A program made the position numbers and the translations under genes. Below the pieces are notes generated by a model. The model did no database searches. It was not told the DNA's origin and saw only the letters and a list, made by a program, of their open reading frames with translations. Below, piece after piece: positions 38,203-47,451 of a DNA stretch of 55,760 bases. The stretch comes from CAZWRK01 sp964635875 (GTDB taxonomy: Bacteria; Pseudomonadota; Gammaproteobacteria; Burkholderiales; Aquaspirillaceae). Location: assembly GCA_964635875.1 (NCBI GenBank), contig CAZWRK010000009.1, positions 1-55,760 of the forward strand, read 5' to 3'. How positions within the stretch are numbered: position 1 is the first letter of the stretch; each line of letters opens with the position of its first letter.

Positions 38203-39351
38203 TTAAATTATTAAATTAATAGTACTACAAGGATTTATACCAATATTAAAGGAACGAGAGCATCCGTTACTATCTGTAATAGTAACCTGATAATTGCCGC
38301 TTTTCAGATTATTTAAAACAGTAGGGGTACTGCCATCCGTAAAAAGAGTAGAGGGTACTACCTGCCCTTCAGGCGACAACGTAACCTCTACTGTATAAGG
38401 TCCTGTACCTCCTGTAATAGTGTCTATAGTAATAGAGCCATAACAATCACTCTCGCAATTTTCATTCTCGGCTACAGGTGTAGCAAACACAATAGCTGTT
38501 GGTTGTGTTAATGTTAAATCACTGGGGTATGTAAAGCTACATCCTAAACTATCCAAAACTTTCAAAGTATAGGTACCCGCACATAAATTAGTAAAAGCGA
38601 ACGCTGTCGGGCATGTTTCATCATCACATCCTGAAGTAGCCGTATATTCTCCTACAGGATTGGAATTTAGAATAAATCGGTAAGGTGGCGTACCTCCCTC
38701 CACAACTGCATTTATAGCTCCATCACAAGCGTCATAACAAGACACATGTTTTAAGCCAACGCTCAAATCCAAATTATTTGTATTTTCTACAAAAAAATCA
38801 AGAAAGGTAGTACAGGCATGGTCATCTACTACAGTGAGTCTATAATCAAATTCACTTATGGGAACATTCTTAAATATACCACTTGTTTTTGAAATAGGTC
38901 CATAGGAAATACCCGTATTTTCTAAAGTATAGGTATAACCCGGAGTTCCCCCTTCGGCTATTGCATGTAGTTCTAATCCCGTAGCATTACAATTCAGGGG
39001 TAAAATCTCATAATCCACTGTAAGGGATTCCGGCTGAGTTATCTCAAATTCCTTTGTAATACTACAGGTAGCACTGTCTTTTACTGTAACGGTGTACTTA
39101 CCGGCAGGTAGATCATGCCAACAATAATTACCACCGCGATCAAAAGAGATACCACCCGGCATTTCACGGGGATCTGAAACTATTACAGCTCCCGGGGGAG
39201 TTACATTAGGAGAACCCATATTAGCAATAGGATCTCCTTTGCTGTTTGTAATGAGGATAAACCCCGGATAAGAACTTGGGGGTAATGAGAAAGTACTTCC
39301 TGTACAAAATCTCCCGTCGGCAGCCCCAAAACAAGATACATTAGTTGTCAT
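38203..39351 (-). CDS. SprB-repeat protein, probable tail fibre/adhesin, 382 residues
   Basis: This is the clearest SprB-repeat protein here, with about four units. Each unit shows N-V-S-C or H-V-S-C-Y-D-A-C-D-G-A-I, then E-G-G-T-P-P-Y-R-F or G-G-T-G-P-Y-T-V, then G-T-Y-T-L-K-V-L-D-S or G-N-Y-Q-V-T-I-T-D-S-N-G-C, and ends in I-T-Q-P or L-T-Q-P. This is the repeat of the Bacteroidota gliding adhesin SprB and many secreted surface proteins. Here there is no signal peptide or type IX sorting domain, consistent with intracellular virion assembly. The units probably form an elongated rod. The gene overlaps its upstream neighbour in ATGA. Confidence 0.85.
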   Translation of the reverse strand: MTTNVSCFGAADGRFCTGSTFSLPPSSYPGFILITNSKGDPIANMGSPNVTPPGAVIVSDPREMPGGISFDRGGNYCWHDLPAGKYTVTVKDSATCSITKEFEITQPESLTVDYEILPLNCNATGLELHAIAEGGTPGYTYTLENTGISYGPISKTSGIFKNVPISEFDYRLTVVDDHACTTFLDFFVENTNNLDLSVGLKHVSCYDACDGAINAVVEGGTPPYRFILNSNPVGEYTATSGCDDETCPTAFAFTNLCAGTYTLKVLDSLGCSFTYPSDLTLTQPTAIVFATPVAENENCESDCYGSITIDTITGGTGPYTVEVTLSPEGQVVPSTLFTDGSTPTVLNNLKSGNYQVTITDSNGCSRSFNIGINPCSTINLII

Positions 39352-40574
39352 ATGTTAAAATTAATAAACTCTTCTTTTATAACGAAATCATAGCTGGTGA
39401 GGCAATTGACACAATCACGTACTTTTAGATTATATTTACCCTCCGTTAGACGTAATAAATATTTTCTATCATCAAAATCCAGAGGTAAAAAAGGAGCTCC
39501 ATTCAAACTGTAACTATATGGTGATTCCACACTTGTTCTACAGTCTGTATTACCCCCTACCACTTCAAAAATTAAACTCCCAAATCTAGTATTATTTGGA
39601 CAAGAAACACAAGTCGGCTGTAATAATTCTATTATATTAATTTGTAAAGGTAATGGGTCTACTATTGTAGCACAAACGACACGGCTACAATTATCTGTAT
39701 TACTTATTGTTAAACAATAGGTGGCAGGTTCTAAATAATAGATATCCATTTGATTAGAAAAAGGAACATTATCCTTTGTCCAAGCAAATGTAACTCCCAA
39801 ACTATTATCAAAAAACTCTCCTACCTTAATACTGCCATTTTTTTTACCTGCACAAGTGGGTTGCGTAACGATTAATTCTAACCCGGGAACTATATTTAAG
39901 ATCTCTACAAGACCATAGTTGGCTTCCCCCGTTTCATCTACTATCTCTACTAAATAGTTTCCGGAGCCCTGAGAAGCCGTAAAACTCACTACACCTACAC
40001 CGCCTCCCAAAGGCTCAAATCCTTTTATTTGCTGTAATGTGGGTGTAGTACCACAACAATGTATTAAAGGTCCTAAAGCGAATAGACCCAGATTTGGAAA
40101 GGGGTTTATATAGAGAGTATGCGACACATAATTACCACAACCAATTAGCAGCATTCCTGGATCATTAGGTAGAAATACAATAGTAACACTATTTGGGGTT
40201 GTAGTAATTACACGCCCGAATCCTGTTAAACCGTTAACTAAATCTGAGATAACTGTAGCTACAGGTACAGGATTAATACCGTAGTCTATAAAATAAATCT
40301 GATCTATTTTAATTGCATAATAGGTAGGGTTGCTTAATGTAATCGTTAGTGTTACTGAAGTAATAGTATCGTCTTGACCACATTTAGGAGTTAAATATGA
40401 AAACTCTGCATTGGGATCCGAGAACTGCTTAAACCAATTAAAGTAGTAATTATTGGGATTACCACCACCACCTAAATAATTATCAACCACTATAGTTTTA
40501 TAATCCTCCGGACATATTCCGTCAACTACTTTGACATTGGCATGTATATCCTCTACTGTAACATATGTACTCAT
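39348..40574 (-). CDS. SprB-like repeat fibre/adhesin protein, 408 residues
   Basis: An N-terminal region of ~210 residues is Asn/Gly/Pro-rich and beta-rich, with Y-L-G-G-G-G-N-P-N-N and several Cys. The second half holds SprB-like units: V-T-Q-P-T-C-A-G-K-K-N-G-S-I, then P-A-T-Y-C-L-T-I-S-N-T-D-N-C-S, and L-L-Q-P-T-C-V-S-C-P-N-N followed by G-K-Y-N-L-K-V-R-D-C-V-N-C. It overlaps both neighbours by four bases (ATGA). Likely a fibre segment made in equal amounts with them. No enzymatic motif or signal peptide is visible. Confidence 0.8.
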   Translation of the reverse strand: MSTYVTVEDIHANVKVVDGICPEDYKTIVVDNYLGGGGNPNNYYFNWFKQFSDPNAEFSYLTPKCGQDDTITSVTLTITLSNPTYYAIKIDQIYFIDYGINPVPVATVISDLVNGLTGFGRVITTTPNSVTIVFLPNDPGMLLIGCGNYVSHTLYINPFPNLGLFALGPLIHCCGTTPTLQQIKGFEPLGGGVGVVSFTASQGSGNYLVEIVDETGEANYGLVEILNIVPGLELIVTQPTCAGKKNGSIKVGEFFDNSLGVTFAWTKDNVPFSNQMDIYYLEPATYCLTISNTDNCSRVVCATIVDPLPLQINIIELLQPTCVSCPNNTRFGSLIFEVVGGNTDCRTSVESPYSYSLNGAPFLPLDFDDRKYLLRLTEGKYNLKVRDCVNCLTSYDFVIKEEFINFNI

Positions 40575-41401
40575 GCAAGTGGACTTTGTTTAAGGTATAA
40601 CCAGATTATTTTAGATTGTTTATTAGGTGTCGTAGAATCTGTAACTGTTATTTTTACCCAACCATTACCATTTACCTCAGCCAAATGTGCACAAAACTCA
40701 TCTATAGTTTTTTTCTCATTTAATTGCTGTCTATTGATTATAATTGGGGGTCTATTCAGTAACTCTACTCCATTTATAACAACAACCCCATTTTGATTCG
40801 TTTGCTTAGGTATAGGTAAACTGGGTGGTATTAAATTTAAAGGGACAAAACCTCCATAACTCAAGAAGTCGTCATATATAAAAGTATAGGGGGGTGTACC
40901 ACCTAAAGGAACAATATCAAAACATTGAATGTTCCCATCCGTACCTCTTTTCAGAACACGATCTTTATTCCAATAAAGTTTGTATTTATCGGGGTTAGGA
41001 AAAGGTGTTATAGGGGTATAAGGAACTCTAGGGAGTGTCGTAGTCCTGAAATCCTTATAGTATAACTCTACATCCAGTACCTCGAAAAAGTTTACAGTAA
41101 ATGAGTAGGTCCAAATACACTGTTTATTAATAAGATCCCTTATATATATAGTATAAGTCCCCGGAGTTAAATTTTTTTTAGTTAAATTCCCTATATAGAT
41201 AGAGTATACCGAAGGGTTATCCGACCAAGCTATTTCATACTTAGTATATAATCCTACAAACTGTATCTCTATCTTACCGTCAATATTGTCTGCTGTGGTA
41301 GGATTTGTAATCCTAACATTTATATCTGGAGAAATAGAAGTACATAATACTTTTAAATCCGGACAGCAATTTTTTAAGTCAAATCTAGTCCAATTAGCCA
41401 C
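40571..41401 (-). CDS. SprB-like fibre/adhesin protein, 276 residues
   Basis: The N-terminal ~110 residues hold a diverged SprB-like unit with D-G-K-I-E-I-Q-F-V-G-L-Y-T-K-Y-E-I-A-W and T-P-G-T-Y-T-I-Y-I-R-D. The C-terminal half has a second beta-sandwich with G-G-T-P-P-Y-T-F-I-Y-D and G-W-V-K-I-T-V-T-D-S-T, again SprB-like, interrupted by a Pro-rich loop. It overlaps the preceding gene by eight bases and the next by four. Probably another section of the fibre series. The function is inferred from repeat type and neighbourhood. Confidence 0.78.
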   Translation of the reverse strand: MANWTRFDLKNCCPDLKVLCTSISPDINVRITNPTTADNIDGKIEIQFVGLYTKYEIAWSDNPSVYSIYIGNLTKKNLTPGTYTIYIRDLINKQCIWTYSFTVNFFEVLDVELYYKDFRTTTLPRVPYTPITPFPNPDKYKLYWNKDRVLKRGTDGNIQCFDIVPLGGTPPYTFIYDDFLSYGGFVPLNLIPPSLPIPKQTNQNGVVVINGVELLNRPPIIINRQQLNEKKTIDEFCAHLAEVNGNGWVKITVTDSTTPNKQSKIIWLYLKQSPLA

Positions 41402-42188
41402 AACAAGATTTTATTTTAGGTTTACATTTATAAGGAGTTTCGCCCATTTTAGATACAAAACCACATCTACCACATATCCGATTCAAATTATTAATAATAA
41501 TATCTGTTTCTTTTAAAAAAGTAAGATATTCTTCCCTAAACAGAAATACACCGTTATTTAGACCACTATATACAGCAATATTATAACCCAGTGCATATAA
41601 ATTAGCGACAAACATATTTAATTGGTTTAACCATGCTGTAAATTCCTGTATATTATCCAGACACGGCTTACAATCTGTACAGTTTATAGACATTAAAATC
41701 TGTTTATAACACTGCAATATATTACAAAACTCATATACTACAAATCTTTGTTTATCCAGTATACTAAACTCATTATCACTACTCCTAATTATGTACTCAA
41801 TTACATACATCCCATCTTGAGGAAGTTCTATAGTAAAAAAAGTATCCCCCAAATAATCTGTAACAGTTTTTCCACTTAATAACTCATTTGATAGATTATA
41901 GATATTTAATTCTAAAATGACTGTATCCTTTAGGAAGGTATTCCAATCCTGTAATTTAAAAATACCACAGGATTGCCTTTCAATAAATACAGGGGGTCCT
42001 ACTGTAATCACCTTTTCTTCTTTACAGCAGCCGCAACAATTACACACTTCTAATGTAATTACATGCTTACCCGGAGTATTAAAAGTATATTTTAGGGGGA
42101 TGAAAGGGAAGGATGTATCATGTCTTATAACCCCCGTTACAGACTCCCCATCCACAAACCATTCTACAGTATATTCACAGTATAACAT
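41394..42188 (-). CDS. Cysteine-rich protein with PKD-like N-terminal domain, 264 residues
   Basis: The first ~75 residues look PKD-like: V-E-W-F-V-D-G-E-S-V, L-K-Y-T-F-N-T-P-G-K-H-V-I-T-L-E-V-C. A metal- or disulphide-type cluster N-C-C-G-C-C follows. A second beta domain spans ~85-150. The C-terminal third is helical with C-N-I-L-Q-C, I-N-C-T-D-C-K-P-C, R-I-C-G-R-C-G and a closing K-S-C-C-G. So many Cys pairs suggest disulphide or zinc cross-links in a fibre foldon or tip. No known enzyme motif is seen. It overlaps the following gene by eight bases and abuts the 727-residue gene with no gap. Confidence 0.78.
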   Translation of the reverse strand: MLYCEYTVEWFVDGESVTGVIRHDTSFPFIPLKYTFNTPGKHVITLEVCNCCGCCKEEKVITVGPPVFIERQSCGIFKLQDWNTFLKDTVILELNIYNLSNELLSGKTVTDYLGDTFFTIELPQDGMYVIEYIIRSSDNEFSILDKQRFVVYEFCNILQCYKQILMSINCTDCKPCLDNIQEFTAWLNQLNMFVANLYALGYNIAVYSGLNNGVFLFREEYLTFLKETDIIINNLNRICGRCGFVSKMGETPYKCKPKIKSCCG

Positions 42189-44372
42189 TTAAGAAAATTT
42201 AATTTCCCCGGTCCCCCCGGTAAATTCTATCTTAGGATGACTTAAAAAGTAATTAGTGGAGCTGCCTACAGTTAACTTAACATGGACATCCCTATTACAT
42301 AAAGTAATAGCAGAGTTTATATACTTAGATACATCTAGATTTAACGGAGAGCCTATATTATTTCTAAATACGCTATCGTTTTCTAAATTAATAGAGGATG
42401 AATATAATTCTAATCCAGATATATATACCCAATTTTCTACTAAATTCGCGTTGGAATGGTAAAAGTCATTAATACCATCGGCTATTAAACCTGCAATGGT
42501 ATCTATATCCATATTACCTGTTACGTGTATATTAAAACTATATAATACATTAGGATTTAGTTTACTTCCATAAGTATTAAAATAAGTCGGATTATTGGTA
42601 TAAGTAACTATATTTATTTTTACATCGAGCTCTTCATAAGAACGTAAGTAATTATATTCAACACTCATCGATAAATTAGTTGACTTATATTCGGTATTAC
42701 AATCAATATCTAAAAGAGCCGCAGCACAGCAATCTAAAAATCCTACTACACTCGTAGATCTAATCCAACCATCTATTACAAAATTAGCAGCATATATATC
42801 ACAGGGGTTATTCAGTACACTCTCCTCAAATTGTATCTTAATAGTCTCATTTTCCGCTATTGCAGTAAATTTTTTAGGATTATTATCAGGATTTGTAGGG
42901 GAATTGACGGCATCTACTACTCTCTGTAAATACATCGCTAAAGTATTTACTCCGGACATATCTATTATACCATAAAATACAGGTATAGTATTCATAGGTA
43001 CGTAAGAATTTAGCGTTATTGTTATACTCCCCGGATAGAGGTCCCGGGGGTCTTCTACCAGAGCTTTTATAGAGGGAAAGTAAGCTGTTATAGCCCCGGG
43101 TTCGTTACTACAATATATAGACTGAGTAATCTCATGTTTAGGTGTAATACTGGCTATATAAATTTCATCACAAACACTTATAAAGAAATTCATATCTCCT
43201 ATTAACTCTATATTTTTCTCACTGCAATAGCTATAGCAAAACTTATAAATTTTGTAATTCGTGGTTTCAAATTCATTAGGAAAATCAAAACTAAGTTCAC
43301 GATTAGAGTTATCCTCTATAGCACTTAAAAATTTATAGTTGCTATCGGAATCCTGAGTTATTATTACCAAAGTATCCTGAATACAACAATCGTTTTGGAC
43401 GGCTATTTGTAAACAATTACTAAATACAAATCTTTCTTTAGTAGGGTCAAAGTTAGGGCCATTTATAACACAAGGGTCTCCTATTATATCGGGCTTTTGT
43501 CCATATTTATTTGCTTCACTTACTAATTCAGGGAACATCGGTATAATAGTAAATTCCGGCAAGCTATTACAAGGCTCTGTTTCAGTATCCTCAGTACAAC
43601 AATCTAATTCTTCATTAAGGTGTATAAAAGGCGTAAAAGTTATTTCCGTACCCGCCACAACACAGTTATTTTCTTTACAACATGGGTATTCATCCATACC
43701 AAAATTCACACTGGGTAAATACTCATGTATATTTATAAGTTGTTCGCATGAGGAGACTAATTCTAAATTAGAACCCTCTACAATATTATGACAACATTCT
43801 ATTATCGGAGCTCCTGGAGTGAATACATAAAGGGATTGGACTACTTTATGTAAGCCATAATTACGGAAAATATAGCACGTATTCTCAGCACCTATCACAT
43901 CCTCTTTCCCAAAAGTATAGATTATATTGTGATATAGAGTATTCTGAGTATTATATACACATATCTGATTACTACAGGGTTTTTTTATGATATAAAAACT
44001 ACATAATGTATCCACTTGCGGACAATCCTCGTATGTAGGAGGTGGTATAGGGGGATATCCATCAGGACAGCAAACGCTCTCTAGATCTCGTATTATAAAA
44101 TTAAGATCCGTGTAATCCTGAATCTCCCCGGTTATTTTGTTATAGAAATAGAATTTATTCGTATAAAGTATTTTTTGTCCTGATGTCCTTATAACTATAT
44201 AGACATCCGTTTTATAATATTCAGAGGAATCAGGAAGGTTATAGGAACCACCACCCCCTAAAACCACAGGTGGGATTATGGGAACTGTAAATGCAGAATC
44301 CTTATAAAATTCTATAGTGCCCATAAAAGGGCACTCATAGTTATACGCAAGAAATACTTTACCTGATACCAT
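42189..44372 (-). CDS. Large cysteine-rich putative fibre protein, 727 residues
   Basis: A beta-rich, acidic protein with an unusual density of Cys pairs: E-S-V-C-C-P-D-G, E-C-C-H, P-C-C-K-E-N-N-C, D-C-C-T-E-D, N-D-C-C-I-Q-D-T and D-C-C-A-A. They recur roughly every 40-80 residues in the first 350 and suggest diverged repeated domains. No membrane segment or signal peptide. It is the first gene of the adhesin block after the head genes, three bases after the 457-residue gene. I do not recognise a family. A fibre shaft or baseplate-like attachment protein is the most likely role from context. Confidence 0.78.
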   Translation of the reverse strand: MVSGKVFLAYNYECPFMGTIEFYKDSAFTVPIIPPVVLGGGGSYNLPDSSEYYKTDVYIVIRTSGQKILYTNKFYFYNKITGEIQDYTDLNFIIRDLESVCCPDGYPPIPPPTYEDCPQVDTLCSFYIIKKPCSNQICVYNTQNTLYHNIIYTFGKEDVIGAENTCYIFRNYGLHKVVQSLYVFTPGAPIIECCHNIVEGSNLELVSSCEQLINIHEYLPSVNFGMDEYPCCKENNCVVAGTEITFTPFIHLNEELDCCTEDTETEPCNSLPEFTIIPMFPELVSEANKYGQKPDIIGDPCVINGPNFDPTKERFVFSNCLQIAVQNDCCIQDTLVIITQDSDSNYKFLSAIEDNSNRELSFDFPNEFETTNYKIYKFCYSYCSEKNIELIGDMNFFISVCDEIYIASITPKHEITQSIYCSNEPGAITAYFPSIKALVEDPRDLYPGSITITLNSYVPMNTIPVFYGIIDMSGVNTLAMYLQRVVDAVNSPTNPDNNPKKFTAIAENETIKIQFEESVLNNPCDIYAANFVIDGWIRSTSVVGFLDCCAAALLDIDCNTEYKSTNLSMSVEYNYLRSYEELDVKINIVTYTNNPTYFNTYGSKLNPNVLYSFNIHVTGNMDIDTIAGLIADGINDFYHSNANLVENWVYISGLELYSSSINLENDSVFRNNIGSPLNLDVSKYINSAITLCNRDVHVKLTVGSSTNYFLSHPKIEFTGGTGEIKFS

Positions 44373-44374
44373 TG

Positions 44375-45748
44375 TTACATTAAAGATAACCTTAAATTCC
44401 CTATAAAAGTGTCTGTAACCATATTAGTATCACTAAAATTACAGAACGCTAAATTGTTCGCACTGCTTACCGGGACCACACTAAATGTTGGTAAAGCAAT
44501 TGCAGGTATTGCAACTACATTTCCTATTCCGGAGAAGGGTGTTGGTACTCCGGGGTCTACTGCAAAATCGGGGGTAATACCGAAACTTCCGTTATACCAG
44601 TGAAAGTCAGAACTAGGTCTAGGACGTGCCGAGCCCTCATCTGCGGAAATCCAAATAGTTAACGATTTAGCTAAACTTTTAGAGTTATTTTCTCCTGCTA
44701 AATTTAGGGTACTGAAATAATCTATATTAATACAATCATACACTTTATTTAAGTTGCTGGCTAAATTCTTCTGATTGGGGTACAGTATACTGTTCGTATA
44801 ACCTGCTTGACCTAAATTTTGAACTTCGGACCATCTGACTTGCTCAGGTAATCCTGACCCTAAGTCATTTCTTAAATAAGATCCTAAATAACTGGAATAA
44901 GATGCTGAAGTTAAGCTGGCATTAAAAATTGGGAGAGTCATCACCTCCTCAAATTTCATATTTGTAAACCCCTCTAGGAGTGATACCTCAAGACCCGCCG
45001 GTCTTATATTTGCATATTGTGAAGTATAATCTGCGGGTCTTATTTGCTCTACCAAAAAGATACAACGATATTCATTCCCCACAGCACCACTTAAGGCTAG
45101 AGAGGCTAACTTATCGAAAAAAACCCCTTCAGGATCTGAATTAAGAATATTCTGTAATATAGTATAATGAGCTGCTTGAATCTCCGCATCCGTAGCCGGC
45201 AAAGGAGGCGTTAACGGCTGTCCTAAAGGAGTTGCGGGTACGGAACCCCCTACTGGAACCGTAGTAATCAGAGGAGCTTTACCCTCCGTCCTATAACTAT
45301 TTACGGCTACTTTCACGGTTAAATTCGTACCTCTAGGTGTACTTGTAACTGTACCGGTGTTAAAACACGCGTGAAAAGCTATTATAGCTGGAGTTTGAAC
45401 TTGAAAAGGAGTAATAGTAATGTTAGTAATCTTATTGTATTCTATAACATTAGATTTCTTTACTCCATAAATAGGATCATACTGGGCAAACTCTAAGGAT
45501 CCAGTTGTAGGAAACCAACCGCGCCTGTGGGGAGAAGTGGGTGGGGGATTTAATTCAAAAGGTCCCTGAGTATTGGGATTTAATACTGTAAAGTCCCCCG
45601 GGATTAAATCACCCCCCCCACCCTTAGGCGCGTATAACCTACTAAAAGTTCCCGAGGGTAATCCCAATGTAGTACCCGGTGCTGCCGAAACACCTCGCGT
45701 TCCCCAATTCTCAGCTACCATTACCTCTGTAACTCTATGTAAAGACAT
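44375..45748 (-). CDS. Virion structural protein near head block, 457 residues
   Basis: A soluble, Gly/Pro/Ser/Thr-rich protein. Residues ~35-75 are Gly/Pro-rich loops. A beta-rich middle contains I-I-A-F-H-A-C-F-N-T-G and E-Y-R-C-I-F-L-V-E-Q-I-R. A helical stretch follows near 185-220, and the C-terminus again is Pro/Val-rich. Conserved structural proteins, including head decoration or head-fibre components, occur at this place after the capsid gene in crAss-like phages; this is my best guess. The composition, with few Cys, separates it from the fibre block downstream. It starts five bases after the ring-type gene. Confidence 0.75.
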   Translation of the reverse strand: MSLHRVTEVMVAENWGTRGVSAAPGTTLGLPSGTFSRLYAPKGGGGDLIPGDFTVLNPNTQGPFELNPPPTSPHRRGWFPTTGSLEFAQYDPIYGVKKSNVIEYNKITNITITPFQVQTPAIIAFHACFNTGTVTSTPRGTNLTVKVAVNSYRTEGKAPLITTVPVGGSVPATPLGQPLTPPLPATDAEIQAAHYTILQNILNSDPEGVFFDKLASLALSGAVGNEYRCIFLVEQIRPADYTSQYANIRPAGLEVSLLEGFTNMKFEEVMTLPIFNASLTSASYSSYLGSYLRNDLGSGLPEQVRWSEVQNLGQAGYTNSILYPNQKNLASNLNKVYDCINIDYFSTLNLAGENNSKSLAKSLTIWISADEGSARPRPSSDFHWYNGSFGITPDFAVDPGVPTPFSGIGNVVAIPAIALPTFSVVPVSSANNLAFCNFSDTNMVTDTFIGNLRLSLM

Positions 45749-45753
45749 AATTT

Positions 45754-46554
45754 TTATTTATTAAAAGTTTGAATTCTAGGGCTTTCTAAAGTTTCTAAAG
45801 CACATGAAACTGCTTTATCTATAATTTGTTGGTGTGTATTTTTATTCATAAAAAACTCTACATCATCCCAATGGTATAACGTATACTCTACATTCTTAAT
45901 TGTAATAGTTAAGGGCTCCTTTTGTACAGTTTGATAGCTGAAAAAGGGGGAGAAGAAATAGTTTTCATTGGTAGCATATACTAGAATATCCTCTGTAAGT
46001 GCTCTAAGTTTCGAATATTCCTTCAAATATACTAAAATATAAGAACCTATCCCGGATGTTGAATCCACATACAATTGGATACTATTCCGGTCAGAATTAT
46101 TACTTATAGTTCTAAAAGTTTTCTCATACTTAGGCCTATTGAAAGGGTCTTTAAACCTGCTTCCTATACTTAAATGATCCGCTCTCTTTACGGCTTCCTT
46201 TATAAGCACACTACAATTTTCCGGCTTTATTTCTATAAACTCTGCAAGAGAAAACCAATAATCTTCAGGAAGATAAAAGATATAACTTTTTATTCCCGGA
46301 TAATCTATGAAGCCCTCCCCCGAAGGAGGTATGTACTCATATACGACTAGATTTGATAACTTATCGGTAATCTCTTGTGTTTGTTCATAACCTTTCTGAT
46401 ACACGTTGACACCTGTATACAACTCAGTTATAAATTTCTCTGTACCTAAATTTATAAAGAAATCTCGCTGCTCTATAGTTATATCAGGATAAGCATTAGA
46501 ACTTACCTTATCTAACAAAACATTGAAATTCATATGCATCTCGTGTATAGTCAT
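45754..46554 (-). CDS. Head-tail ring / connector-type protein, 266 residues
   Basis: The N-terminus (M-N-F-N-V-L-L-D-K-V-S-S-N-A-Y-P-D-I-T-I-E-Q-R-D-F-F) with a following helix L-G-T-E-K-F-I-T-E-L-Y matches the ring-type proteins of crAss-like phages and the 231-residue protein here. The middle is beta-rich (S-Y-I-F-Y-L-P-E-D-Y-W, I-L-V-Y-L-K-E-Y). The C-terminus is helical (I-I-D-K-A-V-S-C-A-L-E-T-L). Encoded two genes after the capsid protein, it probably docks at the portal or upper tail. Start ATG overlaps the preceding stop by one base (TAATG). Confidence 0.8.
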   Translation of the reverse strand: MTIHEMHMNFNVLLDKVSSNAYPDITIEQRDFFINLGTEKFITELYTGVNVYQKGYEQTQEITDKLSNLVVYEYIPPSGEGFIDYPGIKSYIFYLPEDYWFSLAEFIEIKPENCSVLIKEAVKRADHLSIGSRFKDPFNRPKYEKTFRTISNNSDRNSIQLYVDSTSGIGSYILVYLKEYSKLRALTEDILVYATNENYFFSPFFSYQTVQKEPLTITIKNVEYTLYHWDDVEFFMNKNTHQQIIDKAVSCALETLESPRIQTFNK

Positions 46555-47450
46555 TATAAAGAAAGTCTGGCAGATTTTAAGTTCTCAATTAAACTTATCT
46601 TTAGCTTTTGATTCTCAGGCTTATTCAGTGTTTTAATAGCATCCTCTTCCGTAGATCCTAATATACTACTATTAAAGTAGTGAACACCTAGCTCCTCTCT
46701 GATAATACGATACTCAATACATAGTTTTAACAACGCTTTATCAGAAGTTAAAGGACTACGTATAAAGTTTAAAAACTTCTCGGGATTTTTCTTCAGTTCT
46801 GTATGTAAATGGTAATTAGCAGTTTCTATTGTTAAACCCTTTGTAGGTACTCCGTATAGAGATAATAACTCTACTTTCTCAGGATCCGTTAACTTGTAGA
46901 ATTGCAAAGAAGCCTCTAATTCCATTTGCATTTTTAAGTTAGATTCCTTAGCTTCTTCTTGCTCGTCGTAAAAATAGAAGAGAGAAGAGCTATAATTATC
47001 CGCATTTTTACTACGGGCTATTTGGGGGTATATTCCGGATGATAGAATAGCATGCTCAAATCTATGCTGTTCGATCTCCATATCAAATATACGCCCCTCA
47101 AAGGGGATATGAATTAAATACTCTGAGAGATATTTATCATCTAATTTACCCTTATCGTCAAAAAGCGGTAAGTTAGGGTATTTATCTTTTAAAGTATCCA
47201 GAGGAACTCCTAACTCCCATTGCAATTTACCGTTTTTTAGAATACCAAACTTATTTCTACTGCCGGGTAGTACCGCCTGTCGATTACTAATCTTATTAGA
47301 GGTGTTTCTTATAAGTCTAATTAGAGGACGCGTGGAACCTATCGTATCCATATCTATTAAGATACTCTTAAAAGTCCCCTCAGTATCCAGAGGTTGCTGA
47401 ATTAAGGTATTCTCCTTTACGGGTTTAGTTTCTTTTACAGTTTCCTTCAT
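46554..47450 (-). CDS. Conserved-type structural protein following the capsid gene, 298 residues
   Basis: A charged, mainly helical protein with a Lys/Glu-rich N-terminal tail (K-E-T-V-K-E-T-K-P-V). Visible segments include G-S-R-N-K-F-G-I-L-K-N-G-K-L-Q-W and F-E-G-R-I-F-D-M-E-I-E-Q-H. The long helical C-terminal half contains D-P-E-K-V-E-L-L-S-L-Y-G-V. The one-base gap after the capsid gene and its place in the head block suggest an internal capsid or connector protein. The family name is not known to me, and no enzymatic motif is seen. Confidence 0.75.
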   Translation of the reverse strand: MKETVKETKPVKENTLIQQPLDTEGTFKSILIDMDTIGSTRPLIRLIRNTSNKISNRQAVLPGSRNKFGILKNGKLQWELGVPLDTLKDKYPNLPLFDDKGKLDDKYLSEYLIHIPFEGRIFDMEIEQHRFEHAILSSGIYPQIARSKNADNYSSSLFYFYDEQEEAKESNLKMQMELEASLQFYKLTDPEKVELLSLYGVPTKGLTIETANYHLHTELKKNPEKFLNFIRSPLTSDKALLKLCIEYRIIREELGVHYFNSSILGSTEEDAIKTLNKPENQKLKISLIENLKSARLSL

Positions 47451-47451
47451 A

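Noticed and set aside
33566..44372. Diversity-generating retroelement acting on the fibre genes
   Set aside because: No reverse-transcriptase gene or near-identical template/variable repeat pair was found in the window.
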